Below the pieces are notes generated by a model, which saw only the letters and a program-made list of their open reading frames with translations, was not told where the DNA came from and did not search any database. Shown here piece by piece: positions 1 through 11,339 of a DNA stretch of 64,000 bases; the stretch's first letter is position 1, and each line of letters starts with the position of its first letter. Made by a program: the position numbers and the translations under genes. The stretch comes from Zoroaster sp. YZ-2022 (lineage: Eukaryota > Echinodermata > Asteroidea > Forcipulatida > Zoroasteridae), in NCBI GenBank assembly GCA_029582265.1, contig CM055817.1, positions 25,752,285 through 25,816,284 on the forward strand, written 5' to 3'.

Positions 1-96
1 ACAAAAATAAGGTAAATTTGTGGTATTGTCATGGAGCAACTGTCATTGACACATACACCAAGATTCCACGATCGTAGGCGGTAATCTACATGGAGT

Positions 97-437
97 ACCA
101 TGATCGAGTGGTTTAGTGCATCGGATTTGTGTTCTGATGGCTGAGTCGTCAGAATGTGTGTTCGAATCCCAACCACGACCGTGGTGCTTGTGTCCTTGAG
201 CAAGACACTTTACCATAATTACTTCTCTCCACCCAGGGGTAAATGGGTACCTGTGAGGGCAGAGTTGGTTGTTGTGTTTGATTAGCCATATATGCGCCGA
301 AATGGCAGCAATTGAGCTGTATACTCCCCTGGTTTCAGGAATGATTTATGCGCTTGATGAGCAGGGGTAATAATATAATGCGCCTTGAGCACCAGTTTGG
401 TGGATACGTGCGCTATATAAGTCCACATTATTATTGC
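97..437 (+). repeat. tRNA-derived SINE with conserved central domain
   Basis: A tRNA-like head carries a box A-like stretch near 102 and a box B (GTTCGAATC) at about 160-168. A conserved body follows (TTGAGCAAGACACTTTA, then CACCCAGGGGTAAATGGGTA). The tail reads GCGCTATATAAG and runs into ATT repeats. A second copy lies in reverse at 10955-11175. Composite SINEs with a shared central segment are widespread in marine animals (DeuSINE and MetaSINE types); which superfamily this is cannot be settled by eye. It should be a Pol III transcribed, non-autonomous retroposon. Confidence 0.8.
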
Positions 438-501
438 TAGTATTATTATAAGCAGTTAGTATTCAGGGCGCTCTATAGTAATCAGATATAGTCACTAAAA
501 A

Positions 502-688
502 CTGATCTCTATTATACTGACTGGTACAGAGTCATGCGCTCACACTGCACCCACTGTATGCCATGTTACCACTCTCATAAATCACACATTGCAATCAGTG
601 ATCAGTATTATACTGACTGGATAGAGGTCACACTGCAACCACTGGATGTCATGTTACCACTGTCATAAACCACACATTGCAATCCTGC
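502..688. repeat. two-unit tandem repeat, about 90 bp
   Basis: Two adjacent imperfect copies share TATTATACTGACTGG, CCATGTTACCACT-like and CACACATTGCAATC blocks, at about 504-601 and 602-687. No coding signal was seen. The rest of 690-1250 shows only short unsupported ORFs. Confidence 0.7.
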
Positions 689-1252
689 ACCAGAATCAGC
701 CTTCCTATTGCATGTGCATTCTTTTTGTAGTTCCTTTATGTATGTAGAGTGGTAAAATGGTGCCACGGTGGCGTACCTAATGTACTAGATACCAATGGGC
801 CAACCTCTACCCAGTCAGTTAACAGAGGTCAGTCTCACTCAAGTGGAATCGTCATATCGCTGGGTAGCGTGCACTATTACCTCCAGGGAAAGGTTTTTAC
901 TGACGCTGGACATGTATTATTTATGTACACGGATTTCCATAGACTCGGAAATTGTATTTGTTTTCACAGATAGAGGTCTTGTGCACACAGAGTGGGGAAA
1001 ACAGAAGATGGAACAACCAAAGAACTCCGTAAACAAATTGATAAAAATAAATACAAATACAAATACATTAATTAAATATTACTGATTAACTCTACACACA
1101 TAACCTATCTTATTTTAAAGTAAAATAACAATAATTATTGTTGTTGTTTTCCTGTACAAACGATTGGTTCTACCTGACCCTTATGGTTGATGGCATTATC
1201 ATGAATAGTAAGCACTTTGTTATTATGAGAATAATCCCCAAAGCATCCAAAT

Positions 1253-2001
1253 TCAATTTTGTATCCAGAAATTCCCCTGATAAATACCGCGTATTTGTTG
1301 TTGATTCAGGAGACCGTCAAACACCATCAGATCGCTATACGCAGCAGCCCCACCATACTCACTAGGTAGAAACGTAGCAAAGTCCTCGCATGGGTTGGTC
1401 ATGCCTATGTACAGCTTAGTGCAACCATCTGAACCCGTTCCAGACTCATTACTGGTTTCATCACTTGTCACAATTTTACCATTGACAAATAACTCTGTAG
1501 CGCCACTGGTGGCATTCACCTTTAAGGTCAAATGAAACCATTCGTTTGTCGGTATCTTAGAGGTGTTATATTTATGAGTTGTATGATTATTGTTGGTGCG
1601 TACAGCGTACCACAACATGTTATCTTTATAGAAAAAAGCAACACCCCTTGCGTGCATTGTCTGTCCCCCAGAGCTTAGGAAAGACCTATCATTTGTACCA
1701 GTGAAGCCTACTGACGTATTGATCTTCAGCCAAAGAGACCACGTCACACTCTTAGACTCACATCTACCCGGGTCAGAGATACAATTCCCACTGAAATTCC
1801 CAATAACAAGATATGACTCAATAGGTGCATACACTGCGCATGCGTGTCCAACTACGTCTGGAGCGGGAACCATCTTCACCAAGCTCTGGTTACCACCAAT
1901 TTCATACTCCTCACTACTGACATTAGCAGTATCGCATTGTATGACGTTACGATCCATTGGTCCTAAGGTTCGATGAATAATCAACCCTTGGAGTTTCTGA
2001 C
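1253..2001 (-). CDS. Gene A exon 3: LamG-like domain, terminal exon
   Basis: This is a single 749-nt exon after a ctttag acceptor, open to a TGA at 1253-1255. After a linker with several Cys residues, the domain starts near SVTWSLWLKI. It continues through a core with EWFHLTLKV and ELFVNGK strands, then YIGMTNPCEDF and YSDLMVFDGLLNQQQI, the usual last beta-strand and helix pattern of the LamG/pentraxin (concanavalin A-like) fold. Several N-x-S/T glycosylation sites are visible. Family assignment is by motif only. Confidence 0.8.
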
Positions 2002-2680
2002 CTAAAGCAATGAGACAGACCAAATAAATAGCATTTATAGTGGATTACAATTATCATTATGATGATCTGTTTTTATCAAATTGAAAATGTACCAACATTA
2101 AGATTAAACATTCTCAGAACGTTTGAGTAGTTAGTTTGGTAAGTTATTCTTTGTTTGTAATTTGTAAGCATCTAGTTCTGAAATTTCACCCAGTGTCTTC
2201 ATGATAGGCAATTTGGCGTCCAATGAGTTATGATACTACGCGTGTGTGTTCTTCTGCAAACCAATGATCGCTGGAGACATTGCAAACACACGCACTTCAA
2301 CTGCAAAACACGCCAGCACGCAAGACAAAGTCGCTGCCATATGCCTATAGGTGAACAGAGATTTAAAACATAATTCCCTCAACAGCTCATGCAAGTTGTG
2401 AGTAGTTAATACGGTTTAGAGTGGATTTCAATTATCATTATGATGACCTTGCATAATTATTTTTAGGTCCGATGAAGAATCAACCCTTGGAGTTTCTGAC
2501 CTAAACAAATGAGACAGACCAAATTAATACGGTTTATAGTGGATTGCAATTATCATTATGATGACCTTGCATAATTATTTTTAGGTCCAAATGTCTTGTT
2601 GGGTATTCAATTGGTGACTTGCAGCTAATTTACTCTTCTAAATTGTTTTAATGGACTTTAACTTTTTGTTTATGACGCAG

Positions 2681-2747
<67 letters not shown>

Positions 2748-2796
2748 ATTATTGTTGCTGTTGTTGTTGCTGTTGCTGTTGTTGTTGTTGTTGAAG

Positions 2797-2847
<51 letters not shown>

Positions 2848-5800
2848 CAACTATCCAGAAGCTTGGATAGACTTTAAAACATGTATATAATATTGCACTT
2901 TATATTCCCTTTAATTCATTTTATCTTCTGTATCATAGAAAGTGCAGACAAATTACGTAAACAAGTCGATGTTCATTTTGATATCGTGCATTCGTTCAAT
3001 TATAAATATATTGGGTACTGCATATAGGCCTGTTTCCTTACAAAAGAGTTGGAGTTTGCTGATCAAATTTATCTCCAAGCATGTCCACTGTTTTTTTTTC
3101 TCTCTAGTATAACAAAAGTAAGCTAAAACCTGAACTATTTTGTTGGAGACACAGCATTGGTAGTTATCGAGCCGAGCCAATTGCGCCTAGTAACTCCACA
3201 ATTTTTATACTCGCCCGCAGAAATTTATGCCCTGAATATCTTTACTCCATGTCGTCTTCCAGACCTTTAAAACAAACCTTAACAATTGAAAAATTTGCTG
3301 ATGCTGGACTCGAACCCACGACCTCTCAAATACCGTACGAGTGCTCTACCAACTAAGCTAATCAGCCCTATGTTGGTGGGCGGTCCACTTATGCCAATTA
3401 TCTATTGCTCTATGGGGCCAGCTCAGAGGCCCAACGATATCTGCCGAGTGGCCAGGGATCAAGCCCCGGTTCAGATGCAAACAACCTGGGTAACAGCAGT
3501 AGCGTGGATCACACAACTTGGGACACAGGCCTTTGATGTGATTTCTGCAACAATCTGTCCCATAATACACTGTTAGCACCGTATGACTAAAACAGCAATT
3601 AATCTGTGTCAAAACCAATTAGTCCCGCCAAATAAACCGCGCCAATATCAGAGACTTGCGCTGAAACACGATCTTTGCAATATAAATTTATATGCTAATT
3701 AAACGTAATGACACTGCTGCTGAAAAAAGGATATTGGTGAAATGAACTGTAGAGGAAAGATAACATGAACTAGCCTAGATGTGCCGTACATGTATGCTGT
3801 TAAGTGTAATAATATAGTTGGATTTTTGTTGACAGTTCAAGCTTGAGCCGCTAGGCTTCTTTTACTGATGGAAGCCATAAAACCATTGATGATAAATTAC
3901 TGCCATTACTTTTTGAGAGTAGACATGGGAAAATAATTACTTTCATGTAAACAAACGGCAGCAATTTCATTATAAGCAAGAGGAATATGAACAGATAAAT
4001 CATCATGGTTGATGTTAACCTGTTCATGATTCTTGACGCAAATGCAATTGTTGACAACATTTGAGCAATTGCCTCTTAGAAAATCTAATCAAAATAACAG
4101 TAAACAAACAACGTTGTGCAGCAAATTATTCAAGTTATAAAGTTGTAATGAATGGTGCACCATCATCCTCGTCACTGATATGTATCGCTACAATTAAATT
4201 GCATTCTGTGATGCGAAACCAATTAGTTATGATCATAACAGGACGAATGACAATACAGTTTTTAATTGAATTTGACTGATGAGGCTTGATGGTTTCAAAA
4301 TAAGCCTTTGATAATACTGAAAATGTCAATTTAAAATCAAGCAAATATCTGCAAAACGCATTGTCGGATCACGGTGAAACTAACGGACTTTTCCTACCTA
4401 TTCTTTGGGACCCATTCATGGAAAAATCAATGATAATGGGTGTTCATGGTGCCATGGCATCCGTTTATTCTGAACAAGTCCAAATGTCCACTTTAAAAAT
4501 ACTCTATTTGTGATATAGTAAGACATTTAATACGTGTTTTGTGGTTTATTGTCATATTTCGAACTCTGAACGGGACAACATTGAGTCATGTGACCACTTC
4601 CAATGTATTCTGGGAATCCAATATTGCCGACATAACAGTCCCAGTTAGGATTCGAACCCACATTCTGATAGCCTTGACCAAGGCTCATCAGAACGGTTTG
4701 GTCGCATAATTTTGCTTCACTTAGCTATTTAGAAAACCCCGTTGTAGCCATTGAATGCACAGTGCATGAATCCATATGCATACACACTGTATGTACATGT
4801 ACATACGGACAGTGACCATAATGCCAAATTTAAAAGCGAACAACATAACATATTATCATTGGTTTTTGGTAGGCGCAGGAACTGCTTCGCTGCACGTGAA
4901 GTCGTTCATGTGCATACATTGTGTACATGCATTACTTGTGCCTATAATTGCCCATCGTTTAAAAGAAACCGCCCACAAATCAACAATTCTTGCATAACAA
5001 TTTACATTGGATATCCAATGGGAAAACAAAGAAACACATAAATTTACGATTACAGAAGGATCAAGGCTGTTGATTCAATTCCATTCATTTCGAACTTGTA
5101 CGAGGTAGCAATGCACAATTGTATCCATGACTCGGTTTTTATTGATGTCGCTGTATACAGTGTAATGTACATGTATAGTTTACATGTATATGTATACCCC
5201 TATGCGTGTGTACGAATAGACCCTATCCGGGCACAACGCACAGTGTGTGCTGAATTATTATTTTTTTAGTATTTTTATTTTGTTTACAAGGAGCAATTGT
5301 GAACAATTAATTGCCCAACAGACATTAACTTGGTCAATGAACAGAAAGAAATCGAGAATCAAACTGAAAGCTCTTAATAGGAGCTTTGATGGGCCAATCA
5401 ATGGTTCACTGCAACTCAGAAATGCTAGTCAAAAAAAGAAGAAGAAAAAAAACAGAAAAAAAAGAGAAAAAAAAGAGGAAAACATAGAGAAATGGACAGG
5501 AAATAAACATGGCAAATGTAAAAATGACATAAGAGAATAAAAACACAACGAGGAGTACGTTTGTTGGATTACAAACGTAAGGTAAAACATTTTAAAGTCG
5601 TCGATGTAAAAATTTCAGGAATTTCTTGTGAACTGATTACATATCCACGGATGATATCCATGAACGGATAAAGAAGAAAGTATAACAAAGTAATCAAATT
5701 AGTGCGGTCATATTCATGGCGTATCTCAAATCTTCATATTAGCAGTGAGAGGAATTCACCACTGGACCACCAAGCTTCCACAGTGTGTCGTAGTAAATCC

Positions 5801-8800
5801 AGTCGAGTATTGTGTCATGATATAACTCGGTACGTCAATAAGTTATATTGCTTTTATATTTCCATTGTTTTAGCCCATTAAAAAGGAACGGGTGGACTTT
5901 TTTATGAATTTTAGGTGCATCTACCTATCATAATAAAATTGTGTACCAAGTTACAAGTCTGAACCTTATTTCATTAGGGAGTTATAGGGCTTTTTCATTG
6001 TTTTTGTCCATAATAACGGAACCGATGAAATTTGTAAGGTTTTTATGATTTTAGATATATCTACATATCGGGACAAATATTTGTGCAAAAGTACAAGTCT
6101 CTAAATCATTTTGTTCGGGAGTTATAGGGCTTTTAAATTTTTGTCCATCGTTTTAGCCCATGATAGCGGAACCGGTCAGGCCATTCCATTTGGATGTTAT
6201 TATGGTTTTACATTTCCATTGTTTTAGCCCCTGGAACCGAAACGGATGGATTTTTTTTAAATTGTTTTTTATCAATTCTGGGTACATCTGCATATCTAAT
6301 AATTGTTTGTAGCAAGTTACAAGTCTGCACATCATTTCGTTAGGGAGTTATAGGGCTTTTGAATTTTCATTGTTTTTGCCCATAATAGCGGAACTAATTA
6401 TGTTTGTATGGATTTTATGATTTTAAATATATTTACATATCGGGACAAATGTTCGTGCAAAATTACAAGTCTCTACGCCATTCCATTTGGATGTTATTAT
6501 GGTTTTTACATTTTCATCGTTTTAGCCCATTAAACCAGAACAAATGGATTTTTTATGAATTTTGTGTACATCTACATTATCATAAAAATGTTTGTACTAA
6601 AACAAAATTACAAGTCTGAACATCATTTCGTTAGGGAGTTATAGGGCTTTTGAATTTTTCCATTGTTTTAGCCCATTATAGCGGCACCGGTCACGTTTAA
6701 TTGTTTTAATGATTTAAGATACATCATCATATCGGGACCAATGTTTTTGCTCAATAGTGCAAGTCTGTAAATCCATTCGTGTGGGAGTTATTGGGCTTTC
6801 CATTGTTTTAGCCCATAATAGGGGAACTGAATAAATTTGCATGGATTTTATGATTTTAGATATATCTACATATCGGGACAAATATTTGTACAAAATTACA
6901 AGTCTCTAATACCATTCCATTTGGGAGTTATGGTGGTTTTTACATTTCCATTGTTTTAGCCCATTAAACCGGAACGGGTAGGATCAGTTTTATTATTTTT
7001 TTAAATGAATTTTAGGTAATCTACATATCACAATAAAATGTGTGTACCAAGTTAGAATCTGTACATTGTTTTAGCTCATAGATCCAGAACTGATGACGTT
7101 TTTTTAAAAATGATTTTTAAGGTTTTAGAGACATATACATATTAAGACCAACTTTTTATGCCAACTTGTTATATATACCAAACATTTTACATTTCATGAA
7201 AACCACTGTGAAAAAAAAAAAGTAATCACGTTCATAGCAATATTGTTTGAATTTTACTCCGTCATTGGGCAAGAAAAACGGACTAAATTCTCACAAATAA
7301 ACATCAAAACAAACGTTAGCCAATAACTGACTGGAAGTGATTAAATTACTGTTTTGGTGTAATTTCATTTCGGTTAAGAATCAGTTGACCAACACAAAAA
7401 CAGATTAAATAAATATTTAGGCGAATGAGGGTAATGGAGGACATCTCCCCCAACACCCCCAAAAAACTCAAAATGTTGGCCAGTTCCCCCTGCGTATTAC
7501 AATAAGCTCATTATATGCCAGATCATAGTAGCTAAACAAAGAGATCAGTTAACTCAGGAGTTATTCCCCATGTGGGCCTGATGGATACACAAAGAAACAT
7601 CAACCATATTAACTTAACTAATCCTATAATCCCTTGACAATAGCTATCGCTGGACAGCTGGACTATTCTATTGTAGTGTTCAGAGAACGTAAACCCAGCG
7701 GGAACCTGTCCAAAACAGGGGATAAATGGAGGTTGGGGAAGATGTCCTGCGTAACACGAGTAGGCACCATTGAGAGGCTACAATTCAACATACATTATGC
7801 AATAGGTCACAACCTGACGCACGATATTACCGTTTCAAACTGTTATCAAGAATAATTAAAATAATTAAAGTCATTTAAATAAAAAAAAACGACGGTTTTC
7901 AAATTTATCAAATTTCATACTAAAATACGACCTTGTTGTACCGACACGATGGATTTTTGTAAACCACCCAGATGGTTCATGCGAAACAATGTGCTAATAT
8001 CAAATAAAACTCACTTACCACATTGCAGCCATTTTTGAATCTCTGTGGAGTCGCTGCTGATCAGAAATGAGTCATAGTAGGTCACTTTGAAGTGTCTACA
8101 TGGTGTGTGAGTATTCATACCACCTGGTTGAATCTCGGTACACTGACATGGATCCTCAACTGGAATTAACCAGCGGTATATATTGTTCGAGTTGGGATCT
8201 GGTTCTCTTCCTATAGAGCAGATCATACCTAAACAAAAACAAGTGTATAATATGAAATATCAGTTTGATACAAATTGTAATATCAATAATTCAAATTATA
8301 TCATTCAGATACTATTTTTTGATTTAATTGTTGCCTTACACCGACGTGTGTATGGCACTGTATACTCAGAGCTTTCCGAGTGTCTGTGGAAAAAACTTCA
8401 CAGGCGACTTGGGCGGGATTCGAACCCACGACCTCCTGCTTACTAGTGCAGACGTCTTAACCTCTCGACCACCGAGCTTGCCCGATGACGGTTGGCTAGC
8501 TAGAATCCTATATAACAGCGGGTGCTGCGATATTTATAGTCGGGTGATAAACAATTGATTAAATTTTTGCCCTACACCAACGTGTGTATAGCACTGTATG
8601 CTCAGTGCTTTCCGAGTGTCTGTGGAAAAACAAACTTCACATGCGACTCGGGCGGGATTCGAACCCACGACCTCATGCCCAATCGTCATCAGGCAAGCTC
8701 GGTGGTCGAGAGATTAAGACGTCTGCACTAGTAAGCAGGAGGTCGTGGGTTCGAATCCCGCCCAAGTCGCCTGTGAATTTTTTTCCACAGACACTCGGAA

Positions 8801-9459
8801 AGCACTGAGTATACAGTGCTATACACACGTCGGTGTAGGGCAAAAATTAAATCAATTGTTTATCAAACGACGCAAGAATTTCATCAAAGATAATATTTTG
8901 TTATGGGTGTAGGGAACTATGTTATCTTTATGTGTAAGGAACACGGAAGAACAATGAAGAACTTTTTTCAAAAACACTGCTGTCTAACTTTTGTATATTT
9001 GCCAGAAATGTTCGAGTGTAGTATATGCAGGCAGTATATGCAGGTAGTATATACAGTACTAATTCTGGGCAATAGAAAGTGTACAATACTGGTTGTGAAA
9101 CTACTTATTCAGCAAACTTGATTTATATATCAACATTCATAAATACAAATACAATGACACGTTAAAGTTCTCTTTTGAGTAGTAAGTGGTTCTGAAATAA
9201 AAACCAGTTGGTTACAACTCGACGTTTCGGTCAGTATACTCTGATCGTCTTCAGGAGAATGCCCCGACTCGAAACGTCGAGTTGTATCCAACTGGTTTAT
9301 TTCAGAATCAATTAATATTCAATTTTTATATGGTGTGATCACAAACAGTTTTCACTTATCATTTTTCACCATGCAAAGCTGAAAGTCTTACTTACCTTCA
9401 ATATCATTTGCATGTAGGAAAAGTGACACAATTATGAGCATTCCCACAAAAAAGGCCAT
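1253..9459 (-). CDS. Gene A: secreted protein with family N-terminus and LamG-like C-terminus
   Basis: Three-exon model on the minus strand. Exon 1 (9459-9396) encodes a 21-residue signal peptide starting MAFFVGML and ending at a GAAG/gtaagt donor. Exon 2 (8228-8019) is the 70-codon Cys module shared with genes B, C and D. Exon 3 (2001-1253) encodes a LamG/concanavalin-like domain and a TGA stop. Acceptors are ttag and ctttag, and both junctions are phase 1. The joined length is 1023 nt (340 aa) with no internal stop, which is strong support for the joins. The roughly 6 kb second intron could hide further phase-1 exons, but I found no Thr-rich, FWWY or NYGDC exon there. The role is unknown; LamG folds typically bind glycans, lipids or proteins outside the cell. 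The gene is oriented opposite to genes B-D. Confidence 0.72.
2400..2590 (-). repeat. tandem copies of the gene A exon 3 acceptor region
   Basis: Minus-strand position 2500-2467 repeats the acceptor and the first roughly 35 nt of exon 3 (plus-strand CAACCCTTGGAGTTTCTGAC). The flanking intron block TTATCATTATGATGACCTTG occurs at about 2430 and 2545, with a variant near 2055. These look like local tandem duplications of the intron-exon boundary, leaving a decoy 3' splice site about 500 bp before the real exon. Confidence 0.75.
2683..2846. repeat. compound (ATT)n/(GTT)n microsatellite
   Basis: About 60 bp of ATT repeats change into GTT/GCT repeats. It lies in intron 2 of gene A. Confidence 0.97.
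3296..3366 (-). repeat. tRNA-derived element or tRNA pseudogene
   Basis: On the minus strand a full tRNA-like order is present: GCTGATT acceptor strand, TAGCTTAGTTGG box A, a degenerate anticodon arm, GGTTCGAGTCC box B (3306-3316) and a nearly complementary acceptor strand. The anticodon loop lacks the expected U33 and the T stem has a mismatch. No CCA or clean T-run terminator is present, so a SINE head or pseudogene fits better than a working tRNA. A related fragment lies at 43312-43372. Confidence 0.65.
3367..5849. other. non-coding stretch, intron 2 of gene A
   Basis: Only short, unsupported ORFs were seen. A minus-strand tRNA-like fragment with GGGTTCGAATCC lies at about 4644-4700, and an A/G-rich tract at 5430-5480. 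Nothing else is recognisable. Confidence 0.6.
5850..7160 (+). repeat. roughly 150-bp satellite array, about nine diverged monomers
   Basis: The blocks CATTGTTTTAGCCCAT, GGGAGTTATAGGGCTTT, CATATCGGGACAAAT and ACAAGTCTGTAAATCATT recur in the same order about every 130-160 bp. Monomers are strongly diverged. Shorter arrays of the same repeat sit in introns of gene B (27665-28120) and gene C (39412-39530), so it is a dispersed satellite tied to this gene family's introns. Confidence 0.85.
7435..7670 (+). repeat. dispersed repeat, copy 1
   Basis: The sequence from GGAGGACATCT to ATAATCCCTTGACAATAGCT is shared, diverged but collinear, with 23275-23465. It has no coding potential. The remaining intron up to 8018 shows nothing else. 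Confidence 0.75.
8019..8228 (-). CDS. Gene A exon 2: family Cys module
   Basis: This 210-nt phase 1-1 exon is bounded by a ttag acceptor and a gtaagt donor. The encoded 70 residues begin MICSIGREPDPN and contain WLIPVEDPCQC, an N-glycosylation site (NVT in the paralogues, KVT here) and a final WLQC. It is near-identical to the exons at 25398-25607 and 63134-63343, differing by a few residues. I do not recognise the module. Confidence 0.85.
8330..8483 (-). repeat. tRNA-like SINE, copy 1
   Basis: On the minus strand, GGTGGTCGAGAGGTTAAGAC (box A region) and GGTTCGAATCC (box B) form the tRNA-like head. The tail includes CCACAGACACTCGGAAAGC and GTATACAGTGC. The 8-nt anticodon loop argues against a functional tRNA. 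Intron 1 of gene A. Confidence 0.8.
8573..8692 (-). repeat. same SINE, truncated inverted copy
   Basis: Tail and box B of the SINE on the minus strand, truncated just 3' of the A-box half. It abuts the plus-strand copy at 8693. Confidence 0.78.
8693..8850 (+). repeat. same SINE, plus-strand copy
   Basis: Nearly full-length head (box A near 8700, box B near 8748) and tail ending GTCGGTGTAGGGC. It is head-to-head with 8573-8692. Eroded tails of the same SINE appear at 28876-28990 and 40646-40750. Confidence 0.8.
9192..9306 (-). repeat. foldback element with hammerhead-like motif
   Basis: The inverted arms TCTGAAATAAAAACCAGTTG / CCAACTGGTTTATTTCAGA and ACTCGACGTTTCG / CGAAACGTCGAGT flank a short centre. 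The minus strand at 9257-9215 reads CTC-CTGAAGA, then GATCAG/CTGACC, then GAAACGTC-GAG, which resembles a hammerhead ribozyme core of the kind carried by Penelope-like elements. Related copies are at 17944-18037 and 21432-21482. Confidence 0.6.
9396..9459 (-). CDS. Gene A exon 1: signal peptide
   Basis: The exon encodes MAFFVGMLIIVSLFLHANDI plus E: a short N-region, a hydrophobic core and a likely cleavage near HAN. The start is preceded by the 5'UTR block CTTGAACAGCTTTCAG, which is identical in genes B and D and nearly so in gene C. This fixes the start codon. Confidence 0.85.
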
Positions 9460-10954
9460 TCTGAAAGCTGTTCAAGTCACGTAACCAATGTGGATTATGA
9501 GAAAACTCTGCGGTACTGCCTTTCTCTTAACTGATCTATTTTGCAGACTAGGAAAATGTGTAATTAGTCCACACATTCGTCATTTGACGGGAGACGATGC
9601 GTATAATGTTATCACACATGCTCAATTACCTGCGGACATGACTCACGTGTTTTGCAAAGAAACATATTAATTATATACTGATTGTACGTGGTATGCTTCT
9701 TTATGTAATTTATTAACCTTTATTTTTTGATGTATTATCAGTGACGCGGATGGTTTAGTATAACAACTAAATAATTAACAAATGAAAAATAGGAGCAACG
9801 GCAGGGGTTGTGAAAAATTAACCTCAATCACCGTCAAAGGAAATGACCCTTAAATATACCAATTAAGAATAACAGATAAAACAAAATAATTCACAAATAA
9901 TAATAAAAACTGTGCTGTGGCACACCTTTGAAGTAATAGCAACGTTGAAGTCAGTCAGGGGCGGAGTCACTATCTCATAAGGGGGGCACGCAGTTTAGCT
10001 TTTTATTTATTTAGTTATTGTTTTGTTTTGTTTTATTTTGTACTTAGCAGTTCTAACTGTGCTTTGCTGTTGGGATCAAGGCGGGTCAGACATTCGTGCT
10101 GTGATTTTTTGTTTCAACATTGTGCATTATTCGCTGTCTTTATGGATGATTTTATGAATACAGTCGATATTCACCAGCTTTGAAGAAAAGTAGTGTCAAT
10201 AGTCTATTACCTAGATGTTTGAAGTGTGCCAGCCTGCTGTAATCCATACCACGGCATACCACGGCATACCCTTGTTTAGGGGGTATTGCTCCCACTGCCT
10301 GGCCTACCGTGGTACATCATGCGATAGTCGTTTCCACACGAAGCTAGTTCCTATAGAACAGACGCAATCTTAAAATAGACGCAGACGAACCATCATATGT
10401 GGGGAGAACGCGCATAACACTAAGGAACGCGTGCAAAATAGAGTTCTCCCACACGCCAGGTAAGTGCATCGCTTGTTTTTGAGACCTTGCACGTCAGTTT
10501 GCGGAACAAAAAGTTACGAATGAGCTAAATCCATTGTTCTTGGGGTACTATGCCGTAGGACTAGGTTAATATACGAGTGGCACACTTCATGTAGGTAATA
10601 TTAATTTAATACTATTTATTTTATTCGTATTCTAAAATGTAAAAATTTAACCACGGAAGTATGAGAACCTCCCTCACAACATGGTATCCCGTTCATATGA
10701 ATTAACCGTGCATATTGAGTAAAAACATAAGGTAAATAATCGTATTATTTATTATTATTAATATTATTTTATCATAGATCATAACAGTGTTATGACCTCA
10801 TAATAGCGTCAGTTTTGTATAAGTACAACCAAAAATATCTGTTTTTTAATTTCTTTAGACAATTTATCTGACCTTTACAAACAGAAGTATAAAGAACTCA
10901 TAATAATACAAAAATGCAATAAAACAGTAGAGTTTCCATACATATTTATTTAGA
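9460..10954. other. gene-free stretch upstream of gene A
   Basis: Presumed promoter side of gene A; beyond the short 5'UTR block it does not resemble the promoters of B, C and D. It contains short A/T runs and a CATACCACGG direct repeat near 10250. No gene was recognised. Confidence 0.5.
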
Positions 10955-11175
10955 GCTGGTCGTATAAGCTCTGTGTTACCGTACTCATCGCTACAATGAC
11001 TATCAAACACAATATCTCTACCCTCATAAGTACCCAGTTTTACTCCTGGGGGAAGAGAACTAAGTACGGTGTCTTGCTCAAGGGCACAAGTACGACGGTC
11101 ACGGTCAGAATTCGAAGCCATATTCTGACGACTCAGCCACCAGAACGTAAGTCTAATGCGCTAGACCCGGTCTGT
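10955..11175 (-). repeat. tRNA-derived SINE, reverse copy of the 97-437 family
   Basis: The minus strand shares GGCTGAGTCGTCAGAAT, CCTTGAGCAAGACAC and TATTGTGTTTGAT-like blocks with 97-437. The 3' tail is missing or diverged. Box B is degraded (CTTCGAATTC). Confidence 0.78.
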
Positions 11176-11339
11176 TCTGCCATGGCACAACCAAGTCATC
11201 TTGACTTTACCACAATCATTTTATGTACGTTTGAAATTGCTACACAGTACTTCTGCGGAACAACATTTATAGAAGATTTCCACGGTCCTGCTCCTTCTGT
11301 ATCAACGGAATATAAAATCAACCTAACGCCATCGTAAGT

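Noticed and set aside
3296..3366. A functional tRNA gene
   Set aside because: Anticodon loop and T stem are defective and a related truncated copy exists, so a SINE or pseudogene is more likely.
8396..8481. A functional Ser- or Thr-type tRNA
   Set aside because: The anticodon loop has eight nucleotides and the same sequence occurs in several SINE copies.
10864..11121. An 85-codon minus-strand ORF
   Set aside because: It is a translation of the reverse SINE copy.
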